NCBI RefSeq assembly: GCF_012524165.2
Contig: NZ_JABACJ020000030.1
Coordinates: 1 to 58,863, forward strand
From: Faecalicatena faecalis
GTDB lineage: Bacteria; Bacillota; Clostridia; Lachnospirales; Lachnospiraceae
Length of the DNA: 58,863 bases
Direction of reading: 5' to 3'
A program made the translations under genes and the position numbers. The notes beneath the pieces are model-generated. The model did no database searches, was not told where the DNA came from, and saw only the letters and a list, made by a program, of their open reading frames with translations. Within the stretch, counting starts at the first letter, position 1, and each line of letters starts with the position of its first letter. This document shows positions 25,484 through 32,849 of the stretch, piece by piece.

Positions 25484-25522
25484 GGCAGACTTCCGATTAT
25501 AAGGGAGTTTGCCTAGTTTTTT
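25484..25522 (+). terminator. Terminator of M18 copy 2
   Basis: GGCAGACTTCC (25484-25494) pairs with GGGAGTTTGCC (25503-25513), with two G-T pairs, followed by TAGTTTTTT. The rest of the 320-bp gap to ppdK holds only the promoter at 25640. Confidence 0.8.
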
Positions 25523-25639
25523 AGGTTTATGGAGAAGAAAATTGTGAATAATTCCAAATAGAAAAACGGCACTTGTCAGAAACGGGTATTTTAGACAAAA
25601 AATGCCCCGAAAGATTGGTCAAAATTACGTACAAAATGC

Positions 25640-25668
25640 TTGACGAGCCTAAATAAAACCATTAAAAT
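25640..25668 (+). promoter_or_regulatory. Promoter of ppdK
   Basis: TTGACG (25640-25645) and TAAAAT (25663-25668) are separated by 17 bp. The ppdK start lies 60 bp on, behind AGGAGGTCATT, a near-perfect ribosome binding site. Confidence 0.7.
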
Positions 25669-25728
25669 ATTATATGCGACTTAGTGCAACATTATTTGTA
25701 AAAAATATTTTTAGGAGGTCATTAAGAC

Positions 25729-28359
25729 ATGGCAAAATGGGTTTATATGTTTACAGAAGGTAACGCGACCATGAGAAACCTGCTTGGTGGTAAAGGTGCT
25801 AACCTTGCTGAGATGACAAACTTGGGTCTTCCAGTACCGCAGGGATTCACGATTACAACAGAAGCTTGTACGCAGTACTATGAAGATGGCAGAAAGATCA
25901 ATGATGAAATCATGGATCAGATCATGGATGCTATCACAAAGATGGAAGAAGTTACTGGAAAGAAATTTGGCGATAAAGAGAATCCGCTTCTTGTTTCCGT
26001 TCGTTCAGGAGCAAGAGCTTCCATGCCAGGTATGATGGATACAATCCTGAACCTTGGTTTAAATGAAGAAGTAGTTGAAGTTCTGGCAGCTAAATCAGGC
26101 AATCCACGCTGGGCTTGGGACTGCTACAGAAGATTCATCCAGATGTACTCTGACGTAGTTATGGAAGTTGGTAAGAAGTACTTCGAAGAGCTCATCGACA
26201 AGATGAAAGAAGAAAAAGGTGTTACACAGGACGTTGAACTGACTGCAGAAGACTTACATGTACTGGCTGAGCAGTTCAAGGCTGAATACAAAGAGAAGAT
26301 CGGTGAAGACTTCCCAGTTGATCCGAAGGAACAGTTAATGGGAGCTATCAAGGCTGTATTCCGTTCATGGGACAACCCGAGAGCTAACGTATACCGTCGT
26401 GACAACGACATCCCTTACTCATGGGGAACAGCTGTTAACGTACAGATGATGGCATTCGGTAACATGGGTGAGACATCCGGTACAGGTGTTGCATTTACAC
26501 GTGACCCAGCTACAGGAGAGAAGAAGCTCATGGGAGAATTCCTGATGAATGCTCAGGGAGAAGACGTTGTTGCTGGTGTTCGTACACCACAGAAGATTTC
26601 TCAGTTACATGAAGTAATGCCGGAAGTTTATGATCAGTTCGTAGAGATCTGCAATAAACTGGAAGATCACTACAGAGATATGCAGGACATGGAGTTCACG
26701 ATCGAAGACAGAAAGCTGTACATGCTTCAGACACGTAACGGTAAGAGAACAGCTCAGGCTGCTTTAAAGATCGCTTGTGACTTAGTTGACGAAGGAATGA
26801 TCACAGAAGAAAAAGCTGTTGCAATGATCGATCCTAGAAACTTAGATACACTGCTTCACCCACAGTTCGATGCTGCTGCATTAAAGGCTGCTGAGCCAGT
26901 TGCAAAAGCACTTGGCGCATCACCAGGAGCTGCATGTGGTAAGATCGTCTTCACAGCTGACGATGCAAAAGAGTGGGCTGCAAGAGGAGAGAAAGTCGTA
27001 CTTGTACGTCTTGAGACATCTCCAGAAGATATCGAAGGTATGAAGGCTGCTCAGGGTATCCTGACAGTACGTGGTGGTATGACATCTCACGCTGCCGTTG
27101 TTGCACGTGGAATGGGTACATGCTGTGTATCTGGATGTGGCGACATCGCTATGGACGAAGCTAACAAGAAATTTACACTTGCTGGAAAAGAATATCACGA
27201 AGGAGATGCAATCTCCCTGGATGGTTCTACAGGTAACATCTATGATGGTCTGATCCCGACAGTTGATGCAACAATCGCTGGTGAGTTCGGAAGAATCATG
27301 GGATGGGCTGACAAGTACAGAACAATGAAGGTTCGTACAAATGCAGATACTCCTGCAGATGCTAAGAAGGCTCGTGAACTTGGAGCAGAAGGTATCGGAC
27401 TTTGCCGTACAGAGCATATGTTCTTCGAAGGCGACAGAATCGATGCATTCCGTGAGATGATCTGTTCTGATACAGTAGAAGAAAGAGAAGCAGCACTTGA
27501 GAAGATTCTTCCAGTACAGCAGGGAGACTTCGAGGGACTGTTCGAAGCACTGGAAGGAAATCCGGTAACCATCCGTTTCTTAGACCCACCGCTTCATGAG
27601 TTCGTTCCTACAGAGGAAGAGGACATTAAGAAACTGGCTGACGCTCAGGGCAAGACAGTAGAAGAGATCAAGACTATCATCGATTCTCTGCATGAGTTCA
27701 ACCCAATGATGGGACACCGTGGATGCCGTCTGGCAGTGACATACCCAGAGATTGCTAAGATGCAGACAAAGGCTGTTATCCGTGCAGCAATCAACGTACA
27801 GAAAGCACACGCTGACTGGAATGTATGCCCAGAGATCATGATTCCATTGGTTGGAGATATCAAAGAGTTAAAATATGTGAAGAAGGTTGTTGTTGAGACC
27901 GCTGACGCTGAGATCGCAGCAGCAGGAAGCGACTTAAAGTATGAAGTTGGTACAATGATCGAGATCCCAAGAGCTGCTCTTACAGCTGACGAGATCGCAA
28001 AAGAAGCTGACTTCTTCTGCTTCGGAACAAACGACCTGACACAGATGACATACGGATTCTCCCGTGACGATGCTGGTAAGTTCTTAGATGCATACTATGA
28101 CGCTAAGATCTTCGAGAATGACCCATTTGCAAAACTGGATCAGACAGGTGTCGGCAAATTAATGGAAATGTCCATTAAGTTAGGAAAACCGGTTAATCCG
28201 AACCTTCACATCGGAATCTGTGGAGAGCACGGTGGAGATCCAAGTTCTGTAGAATTCTGCAACACACTTGGACTGGATTATGTATCCTGCTCACCATTCC
28301 GTGTACCGATCGCAAGACTGGCTGCTGCTCAGGCTGCAATCGCTAAGAAGAATGCATAA
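25729..28359 (+). CDS. ppdK: Pyruvate, phosphate dikinase
   Basis: The 876-residue enzyme interconverts pyruvate, ATP and phosphate with phosphoenolpyruvate, AMP and pyrophosphate. The N-terminal nucleotide domain starts KWVYMFTEGNATMRNLLGGKGANLAEM. The swivelling phosphohistidine lies in GGMTSHAAVVARGMGTCC. The C-terminal PEP barrel contains GLCRTEHMFF and ends with the active-site cysteine motif GICGEHGGDPSSVEF. Length is normal. Codon use is strongly biased and the ribosome site is near-ideal, so it is probably highly expressed, as expected for a central enzyme of anaerobes. Confidence 0.98.
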   Translation: MAKWVYMFTEGNATMRNLLGGKGANLAEMTNLGLPVPQGFTITTEACTQYYEDGRKINDEIMDQIMDAITKMEEVTGKKFGDKENPLLVSVRSGARASMPGMMDTILNLGLNEEVVEVLAAKSGNPRWAWDCYRRFIQMYSDVVMEVGKKYFEELIDKMKEEKGVTQDVELTAEDLHVLAEQFKAEYKEKIGEDFPVDPKEQLMGAIKAVFRSWDNPRANVYRRDNDIPYSWGTAVNVQMMAFGNMGETSGTGVAFTRDPATGEKKLMGEFLMNAQGEDVVAGVRTPQKISQLHEVMPEVYDQFVEICNKLEDHYRDMQDMEFTIEDRKLYMLQTRNGKRTAQAALKIACDLVDEGMITEEKAVAMIDPRNLDTLLHPQFDAAALKAAEPVAKALGASPGAACGKIVFTADDAKEWAARGEKVVLVRLETSPEDIEGMKAAQGILTVRGGMTSHAAVVARGMGTCCVSGCGDIAMDEANKKFTLAGKEYHEGDAISLDGSTGNIYDGLIPTVDATIAGEFGRIMGWADKYRTMKVRTNADTPADAKKARELGAEGIGLCRTEHMFFEGDRIDAFREMICSDTVEEREAALEKILPVQQGDFEGLFEALEGNPVTIRFLDPPLHEFVPTEEEDIKKLADAQGKTVEEIKTIIDSLHEFNPMMGHRGCRLAVTYPEIAKMQTKAVIRAAINVQKAHADWNVCPEIMIPLVGDIKELKYVKKVVVETADAEIAAAGSDLKYEVGTMIEIPRAALTADEIAKEADFFCFGTNDLTQMTYGFSRDDAGKFLDAYYDAKIFENDPFAKLDQTGVGKLMEMSIKLGKPVNPNLHIGICGEHGGDPSSVEFCNTLGLDYVSCSPFRVPIARLAAAQAAIAKKNA

Positions 28360-28375
28360 TTAGATTTTATATACG

Positions 28376-28405
28376 AAAAGGACTGTCGAAAGGCAGTCCT
28401 TTTTT
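28376..28405 (+). terminator. Terminator of ppdK
   Basis: AAAAGGACTG (28376-28385) pairs with CAGTCCTTTT (28394-28403) around an 8-base loop, and the T run continues to 28405. Confidence 0.9.
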
Positions 28406-28631
28406 GGTGTTTTGTTAACTTCCGTGCGGGCATCCGACGCCTTCAAAAGTCTGCTCATCTTGTAAAGCTGCTATAAAAAGCTCTTTTTTCTTTCTAATTT
28501 TTTCCTATGATTATAAAAAACTTATATGGTCCTATATGGGTAAATATGCATAAAAAAACACTTTTACATTTGTACAAAACGTCAAAAATAGACAAGGTTG
28601 CATAATGCGCAATAGGCCTTTGGATTCTGTT

Positions 28632-28659
28632 TTGTATCAGGATTTCACTATGCTATAAT
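28632..28659 (+). promoter_or_regulatory. Promoter of the IolD/molybdenum-hydroxylase operon
   Basis: TTGTAT (28632-28637) and TATAAT (28654-28659) are separated by 16 bp. The untranslated leader is about 130 bases. The 390-bp gap after ppdK holds no other clear gene. An AT-rich stretch before the promoter could hold an IclR-type operator, but none was identified. Confidence 0.6.
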
Positions 28660-28798
28660 CAAACTCAAGAAAGAAACAAATTTTGATTTGATGAAATGGA
28701 TAAGCGAGGTGAAAGCGTACGAAATAAAACGAATGTTTGTGAAAAGTAAAATATGAATACAGAAGTAGAAAAAATCAAACGTATATTGAGGAATAATT

Positions 28799-30679
28799 AT
28801 GAGTGAAATGATTGAACAGAGAAGAAAACGTGCCAGGGAGATCAAAGCCTATGGCACAGTTCGAAAGGCTGTAGAAGCAGGCAGCTTAGAACAATTTCAA
28901 GACATTAGTCTGAGTGAAGCGGTTGTGTTAGGTTTCATAAATCAGGGGGTAAAGACCTTTATTGGGATTTTCGGCCATGGAATGACGGATGTCGGCGAAG
29001 TTTTACGTATCTATGAGGAAGAGAAAGCTGTGAAAACGGTAAATGTCCGAAATGAAGTGGAGGCTTCCCACGCGGCATCGATGCTCAAATGGAAATATGG
29101 TGAGACAGCAGCAGTATTTACTTCGATTGGACCAGGAGCGTTACAGGCCGCCGCAGGATCTTTAGTTCCGTTGGCCAATGGACTTGGGATCTATTACCTG
29201 ATGGGAGATGAGACCAGTCACAGCGAAGGTCCTAATATGCAACAGATTCCAAGAAGAGAACAGGAGCTGTTCCTGAGATTTCTATCAACACTTGGACCAG
29301 CATATTCGTTGCATACTCCAGAGGCCGTATTTACAGCCTTGAAGAGGGGGGACGCAGCAGTGAATGGAAAGGCAAAGCATTCTCCATTTTATATGCTGCT
29401 TCCGATGAACATTCAGCCTAAAGTCATGGAAAACTGCAATCTGCTTGAGTTCCCTGAAAAATCAGTGGAATCGAAGGTCATAAGTACAGATGAAAAGCTT
29501 TTTAATTCTGCGGTGGAAGCAATCTGCGATGCATCCAGAATCACAGTTAAGGTTGGAGGCGGAGCCGCCCATGTTCCAGCAGAGGTATTCGATGAATTTT
29601 TGGAGCTTACAGATGCTGTATATGTTCATGGCCCACAGGTACCGGGCTTATATCCATATTCCAGAGAACGCAATATGAGTGTCGGCGGCTCCAAAGGCTC
29701 TATCTGCGGAAACTATGCGATGAACGAATGTGATCTGGCAATTGTCATTGGAGCGAGAGGCGTCTGTCAATGGGACAGCTCTGGAACTGCCTACCGAAAG
29801 GCTAAGAGGATGGTAAATATTAACTGTGAATATGAAGACCTGGCACAGTATAATAATTCTGTACGCATCCAGGGAGATGCCGAGGAAGTACTCTTAAAAT
29901 TGATCGGTATGTTAAAAAATGTGAAAGATAAGACTTCTGATCCTGCATGGTTAAAAGAGTGCACAAATAAGAAAATGGAGTGGGAGGCCTATAAGCAGTT
30001 ACGATATGACCATCCTGTTCTTCTGGATGAAAAACGTGGAAGAGCAATTCTTACAGAGCCGGCTGCAATCAAGAAAGCCGTGGATTTTGCTGATCGTAAT
30101 GACTGCATTAAAATATTTGATGCGGGGGATGTCCAGGCAAACGGCTTCCAGATCGTAACAGATGAAAGACCAGGCCAGACAATCAGCGATACAGGTTCCT
30201 CCTATATGGGATTTGCCGTATCCTCCATGCTGGCATTTGCGCTGGAAGGCGGGAAAGATTATCCGATGGCCTTCACAGGTGACGGAAGCTTTATGATGAA
30301 TCCACAGATTTTGATCGATGCAGTCGAGCACGGATTGAGAGGGATGATCGTTCTGTTCGACAACCGTCGCATGGGTGCGATCACAAGTCTGCAGCATTCA
30401 CAATATGAGGTAGAGTACAAAACAGACGATACGGTCGCAGTAGATTATGTACAGATGGCAGAAGCGGTAGAGGGCGTGAAGGGATTCTACGGAGGCGAGA
30501 CGTTAGAAGAGCTTGAACAGGCACTTGAACAGGCATACGAGTATGGCGGTCTGTCCCTGGTACATATTCCGGTACATTACGGAAAAGAGGAACTCTCCGG
30601 TCTTGGTTCTTTTGGAGACTGGAATGTCGGTAATTGGTGCGAAAGAGTACAGAAACTCAAACATACTATTGGATTTTAA
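28799..30679 (+). CDS. IolD-like thiamine-diphosphate-dependent ring hydrolase (acetolactate-synthase superfamily)
   Basis: The 626-residue ThDP enzyme has the three-domain order of the acetolactate synthase superfamily. The activating glutamate is probably E86 (VRNEVEASHAA). The central domain contains VKVGGGAAHVP, and the C-terminal ThDP/magnesium motif starts at GDG 494-496 and ends in VLFDN. Length and overall look are closest to IolD, which hydrolyses 3D-trihydroxycyclohexane-1,2-dione to 5-deoxyglucuronate, and to cyclohexane-1,2-dione hydrolase. No other iol gene is near; instead the operon carries a molybdenum hydroxylase and an anion symporter. The substrate may therefore be another cyclic 1,2-dione. 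It starts at ATG 28799 after GAGGAAT. Confidence 0.82.
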   Translation: MSEMIEQRRKRAREIKAYGTVRKAVEAGSLEQFQDISLSEAVVLGFINQGVKTFIGIFGHGMTDVGEVLRIYEEEKAVKTVNVRNEVEASHAASMLKWKYGETAAVFTSIGPGALQAAAGSLVPLANGLGIYYLMGDETSHSEGPNMQQIPRREQELFLRFLSTLGPAYSLHTPEAVFTALKRGDAAVNGKAKHSPFYMLLPMNIQPKVMENCNLLEFPEKSVESKVISTDEKLFNSAVEAICDASRITVKVGGGAAHVPAEVFDEFLELTDAVYVHGPQVPGLYPYSRERNMSVGGSKGSICGNYAMNECDLAIVIGARGVCQWDSSGTAYRKAKRMVNINCEYEDLAQYNNSVRIQGDAEEVLLKLIGMLKNVKDKTSDPAWLKECTNKKMEWEAYKQLRYDHPVLLDEKRGRAILTEPAAIKKAVDFADRNDCIKIFDAGDVQANGFQIVTDERPGQTISDTGSSYMGFAVSSMLAFALEGGKDYPMAFTGDGSFMMNPQILIDAVEHGLRGMIVLFDNRRMGAITSLQHSQYEVEYKTDDTVAVDYVQMAEAVEGVKGFYGGETLEELEQALEQAYEYGGLSLVHIPVHYGKEELSGLGSFGDWNVGNWCERVQKLKHTIGF

Positions 30680-30728
30680 GCGTTAAAAATACAAGGAAAA
30701 GAAAGATATTTGAAGGAGGATATATACT

Positions 30729-31835
30729 ATGAATTACGAAGTTCCAGAAAAGATGAAGGCATGGGTTCTCGGGAATCCGGGAGAACTTACATTGGAGGAG
30801 AAACCGGTCCCGCAGCCTAAAAAGTCAGAGGTGCTTGTCCGAATTGATGCAGTAGCGATCTGTGCAACGGACTTGGAAATCATCGAAAACGGACCACCGG
30901 CCATGATTCAGGGCGGCCTGCCTTTCAACAAGGGATTTACACCTGGCCACGAATACATGGGTACAGTCGTGAAGCTGGGACCTGGTGTCGACGAATATAA
31001 AATCGGTGACAGAGTTGCAGTAGAGATCCATGCAGGATGTTCCAGTTGTGAGCGCTGCCGTGAGGGAATGTACACCTCATGTCTGAACTACGGCAAGAAC
31101 TATGAAGGCAACGACAAAGGACACAGAGCGAATGGATTCACAACAGACGGAGGCTTCGCAGAGTATGCGATCAACAACGTAAACACCTTGTGTCATGTTG
31201 GGGATAACGTTACGGATGAGGAGGCAACACTGATCGTAACAGCCGGAACTGCAATGTATGGTCTGGATACACTTGGTGGTATCATCGCAGGTCAATCCGT
31301 AGTCGTAACTGGTCCTGGACCGATCGGTCTGATGGCGGTCGCAGTCGCTAAATCTTTAGGCGCTAACCCTGTTATTCTGACTGGTACAAGAGATAATAGA
31401 CTGGAGCTTGGCAAGAAACTTGGTGCAGATTATACCGTAAATGTCAGAAAAGAGAATGCAGTCGATGCAGTGAAGAAAATTACAAATGGAGAGGGCGTGC
31501 ATTATGTGATGGAATGCTCTGGAGCTCCGAATGCTGTCAATGAAGCTGCTAATATGGTGAAAAGAGGTGGCAGGATCTGCCTGGCAGCCTTCCCGTCCAA
31601 ACCTGTTGAGGTTGATGTTGCTGCCCTGGTACGGAATAATATTTCTCTCTTTGGTATCAGAGGGGAAGGACGAAGCGCTGTACATAGAGCCGCCTCACTG
31701 ATCAGTGAAAAACGGTTTGATGCATCCTTGATCCATACTCATACATTTGGGTTCACAGAGCTGCTTACAGCGCTGAAATATTCAAAAGAAAGAATTGATG
31801 ACGCGATTAAAGTTGTTGTGAAGATTCCTGAATAG
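30729..31835 (+). CDS. Zinc-dependent medium-chain alcohol dehydrogenase
   Basis: The 368-residue MDR enzyme shows the catalytic zinc ligands in AICATDLE and PGHEYMG, the structural zinc cluster CSSCERCREGMYTSC, and the Rossmann motif VVTGPGPIGLMAVAVAKSLGA. It belongs to the threonine/sorbitol dehydrogenase-like branch and oxidises a secondary alcohol with NAD(P). The AAGGAGG site before ATG 30729 is strong. It lies 50 bp after the IolD-like gene. In this operon it could oxidise a ring hydroxyl to a ketone before ring opening. The substrate is unknown. Confidence 0.88.
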   Translation: MNYEVPEKMKAWVLGNPGELTLEEKPVPQPKKSEVLVRIDAVAICATDLEIIENGPPAMIQGGLPFNKGFTPGHEYMGTVVKLGPGVDEYKIGDRVAVEIHAGCSSCERCREGMYTSCLNYGKNYEGNDKGHRANGFTTDGGFAEYAINNVNTLCHVGDNVTDEEATLIVTAGTAMYGLDTLGGIIAGQSVVVTGPGPIGLMAVAVAKSLGANPVILTGTRDNRLELGKKLGADYTVNVRKENAVDAVKKITNGEGVHYVMECSGAPNAVNEAANMVKRGGRICLAAFPSKPVEVDVAALVRNNISLFGIRGEGRSAVHRAASLISEKRFDASLIHTHTFGFTELLTALKYSKERIDDAIKVVVKIPE

Positions 31836-31866
31836 GAAAGCCTGTTAAAACCGCATCAAGAAGGAG

Positions 31867-31892
31867 CAAAGCGGATTTCAATATCCGCTTTG
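31867..31892 (+). repeat. Intercistronic hairpin CAAAGCGGAT / ATCCGCTTTG
   Basis: A 10-bp stem with a 6-base loop lies between the dehydrogenase and molybdenum-hydroxylase genes. The core is the same as in the hairpin at 18594-18626. There is no T-tract, so it may tune or protect mRNA rather than terminate. Confidence 0.65.
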
Positions 31893-31920
31893 ACTTGGTG
31901 CTTACTAGGAGAGTAATTGT

Positions 31921-32802
31921 ATGCTTCAATATAAAAAATATTATATGCCCAAATCAAAGGAAGAGCTTTTTGAACTCATGGAAAACAATGAGCATTCTTA
32001 CGATCTTATTTCAGGAGGAACAGATCTTTATGCAGAGGAAAGGACTCCATTCTATGATATCGAGGTCGTGATCGATATCAGTGGTATCGAAGAATTCTCA
32101 ACATTTGAACTGAAAAAGGATTCTATAATCATTGGGGCAAATACCAGAATCCAACAGTTTTTGGAAAAACCGGAATTCATTGATAATGTACCTATTCTGA
32201 GGCATGCTGCCTGTTATTTTGCTGATCAGCAGATACGGGAAATCGCAACGATCGGGGGGAATCTGGCAAATGCTTCTCCCTGCGGAGATATGATTCCGCC
32301 CCTGCTTACATTGGATGCAGTAATTCATACCGCAATGAAAAATAAGGACGGTGTATCAATGAGGGAGATTCCGGCTGTTGAATTCGTGAAAGGAGTAGGA
32401 AAGACTTCTTTGCTGGAAGGAGAGGTGATTCAATCCGTTTCCTGTCCGATACAAAAGGATTATGGTTGTGCATTTAAGAAAGTAGGACTTAGACGTTCTT
32501 TGTGTATTTCGGCAGTGAACTCTGCCTTTTTAGTAAAAGCTGATAAAACGAAACAGTATTTTGAAGATGTTAGAATTGCGTTTGGAGGAATCGCCCCGGT
32601 TCCTACAAGATTAAAGGAGATTGAGGAGAGATTAAAGGGAAGACCTATTTCAAAAGAGGTGATTCAGAAAGTGGCCGATTATATTCCAGAGGACATTGTA
32701 CGCTCCAGAAGCAGAAGAGAATATAGGAGGACTGTTGTCAGAAACTTTTTAATGGCGGGGCTTTATGAATCGCTTGCAGAAATAAATATTGTACTGAGGT
32801 AA
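31921..32802 (+). CDS. Molybdenum hydroxylase FAD-binding subunit (CoxM/XdhB-type)
   Basis: The 293-residue protein has the two FAD signatures of the xanthine dehydrogenase family, ISGGTDLYAE (about 25-34) and TIGGNLANASPCGDM (about 112-126), and a C-terminal CO-dehydrogenase-flavoprotein domain. It passes electrons from the iron-sulfur clusters to an acceptor, usually NAD. TAGGAGAG precedes ATG 31921. It pairs with the fused 2Fe-2S/molybdopterin subunit 48 bp downstream. Confidence 0.92.
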   Translation: MLQYKKYYMPKSKEELFELMENNEHSYDLISGGTDLYAEERTPFYDIEVVIDISGIEEFSTFELKKDSIIIGANTRIQQFLEKPEFIDNVPILRHAACYFADQQIREIATIGGNLANASPCGDMIPPLLTLDAVIHTAMKNKDGVSMREIPAVEFVKGVGKTSLLEGEVIQSVSCPIQKDYGCAFKKVGLRRSLCISAVNSAFLVKADKTKQYFEDVRIAFGGIAPVPTRLKEIEERLKGRPISKEVIQKVADYIPEDIVRSRSRREYRRTVVRNFLMAGLYESLAEINIVLR

Positions 32803-32849
32803 CCAAACGACACAGAAATGAGAAAAGAAGCTTAAAGAAGTGAGAGATT

